Both the position numbers and the translations under genes were made by a program. Below, in pieces: positions 37,117 through 45,527 of a DNA stretch of 64,000 nt. Source of the DNA: Dialister micraerophilus DSM 19965 (GTDB lineage: Bacteria; Bacillota; Negativicutes; Veillonellales; Dialisteraceae); contig NZ_GL878519.1 of the NCBI RefSeq assembly GCF_000194985.1, forward strand, positions 665,570 to 729,569, given 5' to 3'. The notes below the pieces were generated by a model. The model did no database searches. It worked only from the letters and a program-made list of their open reading frames with translations, and had not been told where the DNA came from. The stretch's first letter is position 1. Each line of letters opens with the position of its first letter.

Positions 37117-38949
37117 ATGACTTTCATAAAAAAAATTTTAAACGCAAATAATTTAAAAAATCTGATGAAATTTTTATTTTCCGTTTTCATCGGTTTCATA
37201 TTTATTTTTATCATATCCGCACTGATAAACGGATACACTCCGATCAGCGGTAATGAAAGCTATGTTCTGTATGCGGCAATTTCCGTATCACTCACATATT
37301 TTTACTTCGGTAAAAGTAAATCATACCTGATTACACTTCTGCCGCTTTTCGTTTTATTTGCATCCGCATACCTTATCCGCAGATTTTCCGGACTTACATA
37401 TGATGCACAAGACTTTTACCGTTTTGCGGGCTTTACACTTTGCATCTACAATCCTTTACTTATAATTTTAAGATTTGTAAAAAACAAAATTTCACATATC
37501 TTTGCTGCATTCGTGACATTTTTCATTACATTGCTTCCCGTTGCAATTCTTTGGGGATACTGGACGATAACAAAAAAATTGATGCTTCCGGAAACTTTTC
37601 TCGCCATAAGTCAAACCGACTTCAGCGAAGCTTCTGCATATATGCAAGGTATGTTCAACTCAAATATTTACGGACTTCTTATACTTTTTCCGATTATTGT
37701 CTTAGGACTTTCAATTTTGTCCTATAAAAAACTTGTAAAAAATACAAATCTTCCGAAATATTCCGTTGTGATTGCGATTTTACTTTTACTTTTACACGGA
37801 CTTTTGATATTTCACACATCACGCAACTCGATAGCCGCACCTTTTATACAAACTAAAGAATACATGGACAAATACAGAGAATTTGCCGAAAATAAAGAAG
37901 CACGAAAACAATTTATCAAGCAAAATTTACAGGCAAAAGACGAAAAAGGCGTATACGTTCTGATAATAGGCGAATCCCAAAATCGTGACCATATGCAAGT
38001 ATACGGATACAATCGTGATACAACTCCTTTCCTTTCAAGTATAAAAAACGATCCGCACTTCATATTCTTCGACCATGCAAGATCGTGCCACACTCAAACC
38101 GTACAGGTACTCACATTTGCACTCACCGCCAAAAATCAATACAACCGTATACAAATGAAAGAAGCGCCCTCGATACTCGAAGTCGCAAATGCTGCAGGAT
38201 ACACTACGGCATGGCTCAGCAACCAAGGAAAATACGGAATGTTCAACACGCCGATTACCGTTATCGCATCGGATGCTAAATACCAAAAATTCATAAACGA
38301 AACGGCAGGCGAAACAAAACGTGAATGGACCGAAAAAGTAGACAAAAATCGAAACCGTAAAGGAGATTACGATGAAAATCTTGTAACGGAGCTGAAAAAC
38401 CTTCCGAAGACCGACAAAATGCTCATCGTCATACACCTCATGGGAAACCACACACCCTACGGAGCAAGATACCCCGACGGATACGATTACTACAAAGGAA
38501 ACGACATCTCCATAGACAAGTACGACAACAGCATACGTTATACGGACGAAGTTTTGAAAAATATTTATGAAACGGCAAAAGAAATACCTAACTTCAAAGG
38601 CATAATATACTTCTCCGACCATACCGATGCGGTAGATCAGGGACTTGCACACGATGCGACACTTTTCGTGCCGGAAATGACATATATACCTATGTTCATG
38701 ACATTCTCGGACGATTATATGCAAAACCGCAAGGAAACGATAAACATATTGAAAGAACATGAAAAAACATATTTCACAAACGATTTGATATTCAACACTT
38801 TGCTTTCGATAATGGATATAAAACTCGGCGGCATCTATGAAAGTACAAACGACATCACAAAAAATTCATACGATGACGACCCTCACAGATTTTTGACACT
38901 TTACGGAAAAGTTGAAATCTCAAAAGATCCCAACTTCCCGAACAAATAA
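37117..38949 (+). CDS. EptA-like phosphoethanolamine transferase (alkaline-phosphatase/sulfatase fold)
   Basis: The protein is 610 residues. The N-terminal half has five or six membrane helices, and the C-terminal half is a periplasmic hydrolase-fold domain from about residue 280. Metal and nucleophile motifs visible are IIGESQNRDHMQVYGYNR, DHARSCHTQTVQ (the Thr nucleophile region), HLMGNHTPYGARYP and YFSDHTD. These enzymes move phosphoethanolamine from phosphatidylethanolamine to lipid A or related glycans, which fits an outer-membrane organism. The target is unknown. It starts just past the DnaA-box spacer and ends at a shared terminator. Confidence 0.85.
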   Translation: MTFIKKILNANNLKNLMKFLFSVFIGFIFIFIISALINGYTPISGNESYVLYAAISVSLTYFYFGKSKSYLITLLPLFVLFASAYLIRRFSGLTYDAQDFYRFAGFTLCIYNPLLIILRFVKNKISHIFAAFVTFFITLLPVAILWGYWTITKKLMLPETFLAISQTDFSEASAYMQGMFNSNIYGLLILFPIIVLGLSILSYKKLVKNTNLPKYSVVIAILLLLLHGLLIFHTSRNSIAAPFIQTKEYMDKYREFAENKEARKQFIKQNLQAKDEKGVYVLIIGESQNRDHMQVYGYNRDTTPFLSSIKNDPHFIFFDHARSCHTQTVQVLTFALTAKNQYNRIQMKEAPSILEVANAAGYTTAWLSNQGKYGMFNTPITVIASDAKYQKFINETAGETKREWTEKVDKNRNRKGDYDENLVTELKNLPKTDKMLIVIHLMGNHTPYGARYPDGYDYYKGNDISIDKYDNSIRYTDEVLKNIYETAKEIPNFKGIIYFSDHTDAVDQGLAHDATLFVPEMTYIPMFMTFSDDYMQNRKETINILKEHEKTYFTNDLIFNTLLSIMDIKLGGIYESTNDITKNSYDDDPHRFLTLYGKVEISKDPNFPNK

Positions 38950-38951
38950 AA

Positions 38952-39019
38952 AAATCCCCGTCAAATGACTTCATAAATATCGTAAACGATACAAAATGAA
39001 AATCATAAAAACGGGGATT
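38952..39019. terminator. Bidirectional terminator between eptA-like gene and bcp
   Basis: AATCCCCGT (38953-38961) pairs with ACGGGGATT (39011-39019) around a long loop that itself contains a small stem, ATCGT/ACGAT. A or T runs lie on both sides. Two converging genes end here. Confidence 0.7.
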
Positions 39020-39021
39020 AT

Positions 39022-39489
39022 TTATTTCCCGGACAACTCTTTGAAAAGTTCCTCCACATGTGTAGAAGCTTTCACCTTTCGATACTCGGCAATCAAAACG
39101 CCTTTTTCATCAATAATGAAAGTGGACCTCTCTATACCCATGTACTTTCTTCCGTACATACTTTTTTCCTTCATAACACCGTACATATTGCAAACCTCTT
39201 CATTCTCATCGGACAAAAGAGGGAAATTCAGAGAATTTTTATCTCTGAAATTACAATGCTTTCGTACACTGTCACGACTGATACCTATGACATCGTATCC
39301 CAAACGTTTCAAATCTTCGAAACGATCTCTAAATGCCATAGCCTCCAATGTACAACCGGAGGTATTATCCTTCGGATAGAAATATAAAATTACCTTTCTT
39401 CCCTTGTAATCGGAAAGAGAAATATCATGCCCTTTATCTGAAGGCAAAGTAAACAGCGGAGCTTTTTCACCCACAACGGCATTACTCAT
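39022..39489 (-). CDS. bcp: Thioredoxin-dependent peroxiredoxin, Bcp/PrxQ type
   Basis: The 155-residue cytoplasmic enzyme reduces hydroperoxides. The peroxidatic cysteine is in FYPKDNTSGCTLEAMAFRD, near residue 46. The usual second cysteine five residues later (CTxExxxFRD with C) is replaced, so it may be a one-cysteine form or use the Cys near residue 79 (RKHCNF) or 99. GISRDS and MGIERSTFIID match the family. It is preceded on the same strand by a structured leader or small RNA at 39541-39660. Confidence 0.92.
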   Translation of the reverse strand: MSNAVVGEKAPLFTLPSDKGHDISLSDYKGRKVILYFYPKDNTSGCTLEAMAFRDRFEDLKRLGYDVIGISRDSVRKHCNFRDKNSLNFPLLSDENEEVCNMYGVMKEKSMYGRKYMGIERSTFIIDEKGVLIAEYRKVKASTHVEELFKELSGK

Positions 39490-39540
39490 AGTATCACCCT
39501 TTCACTTCTGTTTTATATAGATATAACACATTTATTCATA

Positions 39541-39660
39541 AAAAAGCAAAAAAGCAGGAGTTAACCTGCTTTCTCACCTATAAAATCTGCGGAGCGCTTA
39601 AAATGAAAAATTAAGCGTTTTCAGTAAAGAGGATAGGCTTTACTGATGTTTTGTAATATA
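39541..39660 (-). ncRNA. Candidate structured RNA: three hairpins ending in a terminator
   Basis: On the minus strand, in order, perfect stems form from CAGTAAAG/CTTTACTG (39622-39645), CGCTTAA/TTAAGCG (39595-39617) and AGCAGG/CCTGCT (39553-39570). The last is followed by TTTTTT, a rho-independent end. The bcp start codon lies about 60 bases further on. It could be a small RNA or an attenuated leader of bcp. It matched no family I recognise. Confidence 0.5.
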
Positions 39661-39884
39661 CCATATGTAAGTGGAAAGTACAACCGAAATATGAATATTT
39701 ATACTTTTATTTTTTAATTTATTTTATGTTTATTTTTCTAATGCTTAAAAAATAAACACATTTTATCGTATTTATCTTAAATATTATAATCTTGTATGTT
39801 TGATGACACTTTGTATAATAAACAAACTTTTCTTCCGGAATTTATATTTTTATCATTTTGTTAATTAATATTCAACCTTAAAAA

Positions 39885-39913
39885 TACCCTCCCTACCATA
39901 TGGTAAAGAGGGT
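39885..39913 (-). terminator. Terminator after a micro-ORF
   Basis: TACCCTC and GAGGGTA arms enclose an ACCATATGGT palindrome. On the minus strand it is followed by TATTTTT. It lies about 25-50 bp past the small ORF at 40010. Confidence 0.6.
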
Positions 39914-39935
39914 AAAACTTTTTATCTCGCTGCAA

Positions 39936-40010
39936 TCAACACTTGAATTTGCGCTTCAAGTTTTGCAATTCTTGCATTTGTTTCATTTTCGATTTGTTTT
40001 GTACGTTCAT
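39936..40010 (-). CDS. Micro-ORF, 24 codons, possible small peptide or coiled-coil remnant
   Basis: An AGGAGGG site is followed six bases later by ATG (40010) and a 24-codon frame (MNVQNKSKMKQMQELQNLKRK...), and a terminator follows. A second frame, offset by one base, reads QIENETNARIAKLEAQIQ and stops at about 39926; it looks more coiled-coil-like but has no start codon. Either it is a small Lys/Gln-rich peptide, or it is the frameshifted tail of a decayed gene. Confidence 0.35.
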   Translation of the reverse strand: MNVQNKSKMKQMQELQNLKRKFKC

Positions 40011-40138
40011 TTTGCCCTCCTACTTGTATTTATTGACTTTGACTGTTTCAAATATTTTATATTAAATTAATCATACTATTTTTACTGTTTTTATTTTATT
40101 CTTTCTATAGTAAAATATTTTTAAAGGGAGGGATTTTC

Positions 40139-40711
40139 ATGCGTAAAAATTTTGAGCCCAAGACTTGGTTGGTTCCTCAGCCGGTTATGGTTATTTCCAC
40201 TTTTGATAAGGATAATGTTCCAAATGCCATGGTGGCGGCTTGGGGTGGAATTTATGATACGAATCAAATCGGGTTTATGCTTTCTCATACTCACAAGACT
40301 ACTTCAAATTTGATGTTGAACAATGCTTTTACTTTAGGTATTGCAAATGCGTCTTCAATCGATCGTATTGATTTTTTGGGTATGATTTCGGGTAATGATG
40401 TGCCGGATAAGGTCGCTCGTGCAGGTTTTACCGTTTCCAAGAGCGATTTCGTTCATGCTCCGATTATCAATGAGTTGCCTTTCGTGCTTGAATGCAAGGT
40501 AGCAAAATGTGAGAAAGTAGGCGAGGATTTTTATTTTGTGAGTGATATTGTAAATATTTCCGTTGATGAAAATATTTTGAATGACAAAGGAAATATTTGT
40601 TTCAAAAAGTTGGATCCCGTTATTTTCGATGCGGTTCATTCTGTTTATCGCCGTTTGGGAAGTAAGGTTGCAAATTCATTTGAGGTCGGAGAAAAGTACA
40701 AAAATTTATAA
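40139..40711 (+). CDS. Flavin reductase-like (flavoredoxin-type) protein
   Basis: The 190-residue cytoplasmic FMN-binding split-barrel protein matches the flavin-reductase-like family: VPQPVMVISTFDKDNVPNAM at the start, then AAWGGIYDTNQIGFML, HKTTSNLMLNNAFTLGIA and ELPFVLECKVAKCEK. It probably reduces or carries flavin, but the electron partner cannot be read. AAAGGGAGGG precedes the ATG and a strong terminator follows, so it is a single-gene unit. Confidence 0.85.
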   Translation: MRKNFEPKTWLVPQPVMVISTFDKDNVPNAMVAAWGGIYDTNQIGFMLSHTHKTTSNLMLNNAFTLGIANASSIDRIDFLGMISGNDVPDKVARAGFTVSKSDFVHAPIINELPFVLECKVAKCEKVGEDFYFVSDIVNISVDENILNDKGNICFKKLDPVIFDAVHSVYRRLGSKVANSFEVGEKYKNL

Positions 40712-40722
40712 TTTTGAAATTC

Positions 40723-40757
40723 AAAAAGCACGGAGTTTTTTTCGTCTCCGTGCTTTT
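40723..40757 (+). terminator. Flavin reductase gene terminator
   Basis: AAAAAGCACGGAG pairs with CTCCGTGCTTTTT just after the stop at 40711. Confidence 0.85.
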
Positions 40758-40797
40758 TTGCGTGAAATCAATTACATTTTTTCGTTTTAAAAATATT

Positions 40798-40835
40798 CCG
40801 GAGTCATTTTCGTTCAGATTGAAAAATGTCCGGAG
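40798..40835 (-). terminator. Terminator of the EamA transporter gene
   Basis: A CCGGAG-TCATTTT arm pairs with AAAAATG-TCCGG with one bulge. On the minus strand it is followed by AATATTTTT. It lies just past the stop at 40851. Confidence 0.65.
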
Positions 40836-40850
40836 TATTATTTTTTATTT

Positions 40851-41735
40851 TCATTTTTGTCTTGTTACGAATATTACCGCACTTATTATCAGTGCCATTC
40901 CTATAAGTTCGTATATTCCGAATGATATCGAAAATATTAATATTGAGAATATTACCGATGAAAGAGGTTCCAATGCTCCTACTATTCCGGCTTCTTGCGG
41001 TTTTATGTACTTTGTGCTTGCAAGAAACAATCCGAATGCTATTACCGTTCCGAGTATGACTACGTAGATAAATGCCGCTACCGATTCCGTATTTATTTTT
41101 CCGACAAATGGTGTTGTTATCGCATAGCATAAAAGGCATATTCCACCGATTATCATTGCCCAACCTACTACGAGTGAGGTTCTGTATTTTTTCAAAATTT
41201 CTTGCGGCTGCATTGTATAGACTGCCGCACATAATGCCGATATAAGTCCCCATGTGAGCGCTTTAGGAGATACTTGCAATGTTTCATAGTTTCCGTGTGT
41301 AACTATGAAGAATGTTCCGAGTGTGGCGAGCATTGCACACAGCATTTCAATTTTTCCGGGTTTTCTTTTTTCTTTGATGCATGCCCATATTACGAGTATT
41401 ATCGGCATGAGGTATTGGAGTACGGTCGCTACTGCCGCATTACTTGCTTTTATCGTTACGAAGTATGTGTATTGCGCTCCAAGTACGCCGAACACTCCGA
41501 ATATCACCAGGTCTTTTAAATTTTTTGTTTTTTTCAATATTTCAAATATGTTTTGTCTGTTTTGCGTTATATCGAAAATGAGCAAAATTATGCCTGCCGT
41601 CAGCATACGAAACGTTGAGAGCCATTCGGGAGAAATTTCCATTACATTCAAAAGATATTGTCCGGCTATTCCCGAACTTCCCCAAAATATGGCTCCTGTT
41701 GCTGCCATTGATATTCCTTTTATTCTGTCGCTCAT
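40851..41735 (-). CDS. EamA/DMT-family transporter
   Basis: The 294-residue inner-membrane protein has ten hydrophobic helices in two EamA repeats of about 140 residues. The first shows AATGAIFWGSSGIAGQYLL, the second LISALCAAVYTMQPQEIL and ending EPLSSVIFSILIF before a final helix. DMT transporters export or import small metabolites; the substrate is unknown. It is bracketed by its own terminators, so it is likely a single-gene unit. Confidence 0.88.
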   Translation of the reverse strand: MSDRIKGISMAATGAIFWGSSGIAGQYLLNVMEISPEWLSTFRMLTAGIILLIFDITQNRQNIFEILKKTKNLKDLVIFGVFGVLGAQYTYFVTIKASNAAVATVLQYLMPIILVIWACIKEKRKPGKIEMLCAMLATLGTFFIVTHGNYETLQVSPKALTWGLISALCAAVYTMQPQEILKKYRTSLVVGWAMIIGGICLLCYAITTPFVGKINTESVAAFIYVVILGTVIAFGLFLASTKYIKPQEAGIVGALEPLSSVIFSILIFSISFGIYELIGMALIISAVIFVTRQK

Positions 41736-41757
41736 GTTTTTCCTCTACTTAAATTTA

Positions 41758-41779
41758 ATACCCGTATTAACGGGTATTT
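41758..41779 (-). terminator. Terminator of the LCMT-type methyltransferase gene
   Basis: A near-perfect ATACCCGT/ACGGGTAT stem with four loop bases and adjoining T runs lies between two same-strand genes, directly after the methyltransferase stop at 41798. Confidence 0.8.
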
Positions 41780-41797
41780 TTATGTTTGCTCTATTTT

Positions 41798-42604
41798 TTA
41801 TTCTTTCGTTTTTCTTTTATAGGTATATATTCCCAATCTGTTGTTTACGCATCTTATGAAAGGCATCATCATTTTTTTCCAGCCTTTTACGTGTTTTTCC
41901 ATTTCGTCGGTGAAATTTGTGTATCCTATTTGTTTTATGAGAGGATTTATTTTTGTTATTTCACTTCCGTCTTTGCATCCGAATTTGAACGGTGCTTTTT
42001 TCTGATCTACCACATCATGTTTTCCTGCAAATATCAGTGCATTTTTTGAAAGCAGGTCGAATTGTGCGGTAAAAGAGTCGAATTTGTCCGTAAGTATTTT
42101 CAAAAATTCTTTTACTTCTTCTTTTGAAAAGTACATGAGCATTCCTTCGGAGATGATGAGTACTTTTCTGTTTTTGTGGTTTATTTTATCGGGCCAAAAG
42201 GGATCGAGTGCCGACATTGCTATATTTTTAACTCTTGCGTGTTTTCCTAAAATTTTTTCTCTTGTTTGTATTACGGGTAAAAAGTCTATGTTGTACCAGT
42301 GTATTTTTCCGTTGTCTACTCTATAAAATCTTGTATCCAGTCCTGCTCCTACCGATATTATTGTTGCATCGGGGTATGATTGTATGAATTTTTTCGCTTC
42401 ATTGTCCATTACTCTTGCACGTATTACGCAGCCCAAGTAAGATGCCCATGCTTTTTTCAATTTTTTATCGTTTATTTCTATTTTTTCAGCTATTTCTTTT
42501 GCTTTGAAATCGAACAATATAGGTCTTTCGCTGTCAAGATCTTTTGCTCTCATGTACAACGTGATGAGTGCCGTTTCCGAAACTCCTTCCCACTTTGTAT
42601 TCAT
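41798..42604 (-). CDS. Class I SAM-dependent methyltransferase, LCMT/TcmP-like
   Basis: The protein is 268 residues. The leucine-carboxyl-methyltransferase fold is visible in TIISVGAGLDTRFYRVD (AdoMet motif near residue 83), WYNIDFLPVIQTRE, and VLIISEGMLMYFSKEEV near residue 150. Bacterial members methylate small carboxylates or hydroxyls in metabolite pathways; the substrate is unknown. No biosynthetic cluster surrounds it. The frame is intact. Confidence 0.8.
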   Translation of the reverse strand: MNTKWEGVSETALITLYMRAKDLDSERPILFDFKAKEIAEKIEINDKKLKKAWASYLGCVIRARVMDNEAKKFIQSYPDATIISVGAGLDTRFYRVDNGKIHWYNIDFLPVIQTREKILGKHARVKNIAMSALDPFWPDKINHKNRKVLIISEGMLMYFSKEEVKEFLKILTDKFDSFTAQFDLLSKNALIFAGKHDVVDQKKAPFKFGCKDGSEITKINPLIKQIGYTNFTDEMEKHVKGWKKMMMPFIRCVNNRLGIYTYKRKTKE

Positions 42605-42729
42605 AGTTTTTCCCTCCTGTCTATTTACAATATATCATATTTTTCACATTATTTTTCATATATTTTTTTTCATTTGTTTCCAAATTTTATAAATATGTTA
42701 AAATGTATAAAGTATAAGAGGAGGTTTTT

Positions 42730-44079
42730 ATGCGTATCGTTATTTTGGGAGCCGGTGATTTAGGTTACAGTATTGCCGAACTTCTTTCAAATGAGGATCA
42801 TGATGTCATCGTTATTGATAATGATGAAGATTCTCTTAATCTTGTAAAAAACAATTTAGATGTACTTACTATCGAGTCGGATGCATCTTCACCTTTGACT
42901 TTGCGTGATAATGATATTTCTTCCGCAGATATTTTGGTTGCAACGACACGTTATGACGAGGTAAATATCATTGCATGTATTCTTGCAAAAAAGATGGGTA
43001 TTTCTCATACTATCGCACGCATTCGTGACAGCAAGTATATTAACGAGACCGATGAATTTATGCGTGAAAATTTCGACATCGATCTTGCAATCAGTCCCGA
43101 GCAGGTTACCGCTTACGAGATGAATCGTATTTTGATGGCTCCTCTTTCTTTGAATATTGAAGATTTCGCAAATGGGAAAGTACGTCTTTTTGAAACGAAT
43201 ATTCCCAAGAAGTCGCATTTTGCAAATATGGCTTTGAAGGATTTGAATCTTCCGGATACCATTCTTGCCGCCATGATTTTCAGAGACCATGAGATGATTA
43301 TTCCTCACGGTAATGATATAATTCGCCCTTTCGACAGTGTCTACTTTATAGGAGATCCCAAGGAAATAGAAAAATTCAGTCACTCTTTCGTTCCGATGGA
43401 TACGGGCACGGTTAATCGTGTAATAGTTATAGGTGCCGGTCGTACCGGTCTTGCTCTTGCTCCTCTTTTGGAGAAAAACGGTGTTTCCGTAAAACTTATT
43501 GACAATAATGAAGATCGTTGCAAAGATGCTGCCGAGATTTTAAACAATTCGGCGGTTATTTGCGGCGATGCTACCGATATGGATCTTCTTATGGAAGAAG
43601 GCGTTTCCGATGCGGATGCGGTTATCTGCACTACCGGAGATGACAGATTGAATATGATGATGGCACTCATTTCAAAACATGCCGGTGCAAAGAAAACCGT
43701 TGTACGTGTCGCACAAAGCGATTATGTAAATTTAATGGAAAAAATAGGTGTCGATGTCGTTCTTTCAACTCGTCTTATTGCGGCGGAAGAAGTTCTCGCT
43801 TTTATACGTAAAGGAGGACTTGTTTCAGTTTCGTTCCTCGAAGATGCAAAAGTCGAAGCTTTGGAACTTATTCTTCAGGAAGGTTCACCCGTGTCCGACA
43901 AACCTCTTATGGATATAGATATGCCGAAAGAATGCCTTATCGGCGCTTACGTACGTGACGGAGAAGCTTTTATTCCTAAAGGTAAAACAATTCTCAAGAC
44001 CGGTGATCGTGTAATAATTATTACGAAATCTTCCGATGCTTCCAATATTATGGATTTTTTAAAGGGAAATGAATCGTAA
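42730..44079 (+). CDS. trkA: Trk potassium uptake regulatory subunit TrkA
   Basis: The 449-residue cytoplasmic protein has two tandem RCK units. Each starts with a nucleotide-binding GxGxxG (GAGDLG at residues 7-12, GAGRTG near 236) and ends in a C-terminal RCK_C lobe. It gates the membrane TrkH subunit in response to nucleotides. GAGGAGG lies just upstream. The stop overlaps the next gene's ATG by one base. First of a three-gene trkA-trkH-trkH operon. Confidence 0.95.
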   Translation: MRIVILGAGDLGYSIAELLSNEDHDVIVIDNDEDSLNLVKNNLDVLTIESDASSPLTLRDNDISSADILVATTRYDEVNIIACILAKKMGISHTIARIRDSKYINETDEFMRENFDIDLAISPEQVTAYEMNRILMAPLSLNIEDFANGKVRLFETNIPKKSHFANMALKDLNLPDTILAAMIFRDHEMIIPHGNDIIRPFDSVYFIGDPKEIEKFSHSFVPMDTGTVNRVIVIGAGRTGLALAPLLEKNGVSVKLIDNNEDRCKDAAEILNNSAVICGDATDMDLLMEEGVSDADAVICTTGDDRLNMMMALISKHAGAKKTVVRVAQSDYVNLMEKIGVDVVLSTRLIAAEEVLAFIRKGGLVSVSFLEDAKVEALELILQEGSPVSDKPLMDIDMPKECLIGAYVRDGEAFIPKGKTILKTGDRVIIITKSSDASNIMDFLKGNES

Positions 44080-45518
44080 TGGATTTCAGAGTTTATTTCT
44101 ACATATTGGGTCTTTTTACCCTTTTCCAATCTCTACTTCATTTACCGGCAATTGCAGATGCTTTATATTTATCTGAAAATGTCGTTCCTTTCGTGTTCTC
44201 TTTTTTATTTACATTTATAATCGGCTCGATTTGTGTATATTTTCACAAACGAAATAATTACACTCTTCCTTTGATGACAGGAGTATACCTTTTGCCCTCT
44301 TTGTGGATTTGGATGGCATTTTTCGGTATGCTCCCTTTTGTTTTTTCCGGTATGCTCGTACCTTTGGACGCTTTTTTTGAAAGCATTTCATCACTTACAA
44401 CTACCGGAATGGATATAATTCACCATACAAATTCACCGAGTTCCTTGATTTTGTGGCGAGACCTTTTGAAATGGAGCGGTGGACTCTACTTTGCAATTAT
44501 GCTTTTGACGGTTTTTTCAAGACTTTCACCACGCGCCGGATCGATACTTTCAATGTCATCAAGAGGAATTTTCCGCCCGAGTCATAACCGCATGCTTTCG
44601 ATAAGTCTTGACGTTTTTAAAATATATTCACTTCTTTCACTTATCATATTTTGTCTTTTTTACTTGGCGGGATTTCCGATATACAGTTCACTAAAACTTG
44701 CACTTCGAACAGTTTCGACCGCAGGCGCAATCATGCCCTCGACTATACAAAATCTGCCGCTTTCGTCACTCGTACTTTGCATAATCGCAATACTCATCGG
44801 CGGCTCAAACTTGATGTTCTATCATCCTTTATTCAAAAAGAATTACAATATTTCATTCAAAAACGACAAAGAACTGCATATTTACCTTGCATCATTCTTT
44901 GTAATAGCATCACTCTTTGCTATTCATATGTGGAGTACGAAATATTTTGACCTTAATCAATCAGTAAAAGTTGCGTTTTTCTACAGTGCATCATTCCTGT
45001 CTACAACCGGATTTGCAACGAAATCCATTGCAAACTTTCCCGAATTCGATAAATTCCTCATGCTTCTTTTACTCTTCTTCGGAGGTTGTATAGGATCGAT
45101 GGGCGGAGGATTCAGAATTTTCAGACTTATCGTACTTTTAAAAACTGTATCAAGAGGAATACGCCAAATGGTACATCCTCATCAAATTTCAGACATAAGA
45201 CTCGGTAAAAATCTCATACCCGTAAATGATTTCATCTACATACCCGTTTTATTCTTTTCGTACATTTTCATAATATTCGTATCATCGGCAATACTGTCTT
45301 TGGACGGATTTACAATGACAGAAGCACTTGGAATTTCCATAAGCTGCCTTACAAGTGCGGGAAGCGGAGCAATGATTTACGGAATAAACGAATTCTCGAC
45401 ATTTTCTCCGTTTATAAAAACATTTTCAATTATACTTATGATTATCGGAAGATGTGAAATATTTCCGGTAATGATTATATTCTTTAAAATTAAAGATCGT
45501 ATTATCAATCGTTGGTAA
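44079..45518 (+). CDS. Divergent TrkH-like potassium channel subunit
   Basis: The 479-residue membrane protein has about ten helices and four pore loops. The loop filters read SLTTTGMD, VSTAGAIM, FLSTTGFAT and LTSAGSGA. Each keeps the key Gly, but loops 2 and 4 carry Ala just before it, unlike the second TrkH. It lies between trkA and a more canonical trkH and is translationally coupled to trkA. It may form a second channel type or a partner subunit. Confidence 0.85.
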   Translation: MDFRVYFYILGLFTLFQSLLHLPAIADALYLSENVVPFVFSFLFTFIIGSICVYFHKRNNYTLPLMTGVYLLPSLWIWMAFFGMLPFVFSGMLVPLDAFFESISSLTTTGMDIIHHTNSPSSLILWRDLLKWSGGLYFAIMLLTVFSRLSPRAGSILSMSSRGIFRPSHNRMLSISLDVFKIYSLLSLIIFCLFYLAGFPIYSSLKLALRTVSTAGAIMPSTIQNLPLSSLVLCIIAILIGGSNLMFYHPLFKKNYNISFKNDKELHIYLASFFVIASLFAIHMWSTKYFDLNQSVKVAFFYSASFLSTTGFATKSIANFPEFDKFLMLLLLFFGGCIGSMGGGFRIFRLIVLLKTVSRGIRQMVHPHQISDIRLGKNLIPVNDFIYIPVLFFSYIFIIFVSSAILSLDGFTMTEALGISISCLTSAGSGAMIYGINEFSTFSPFIKTFSIILMIIGRCEIFPVMIIFFKIKDRIINRW

Positions 45519-45527
45519 GGAGGGACT

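Noticed and set aside
38035-38760. 241-codon minus-strand frame opposite the EptA-like gene
   Set aside because: Val/Phe/Cys-rich shadow of a recognisable gene on the other strand.
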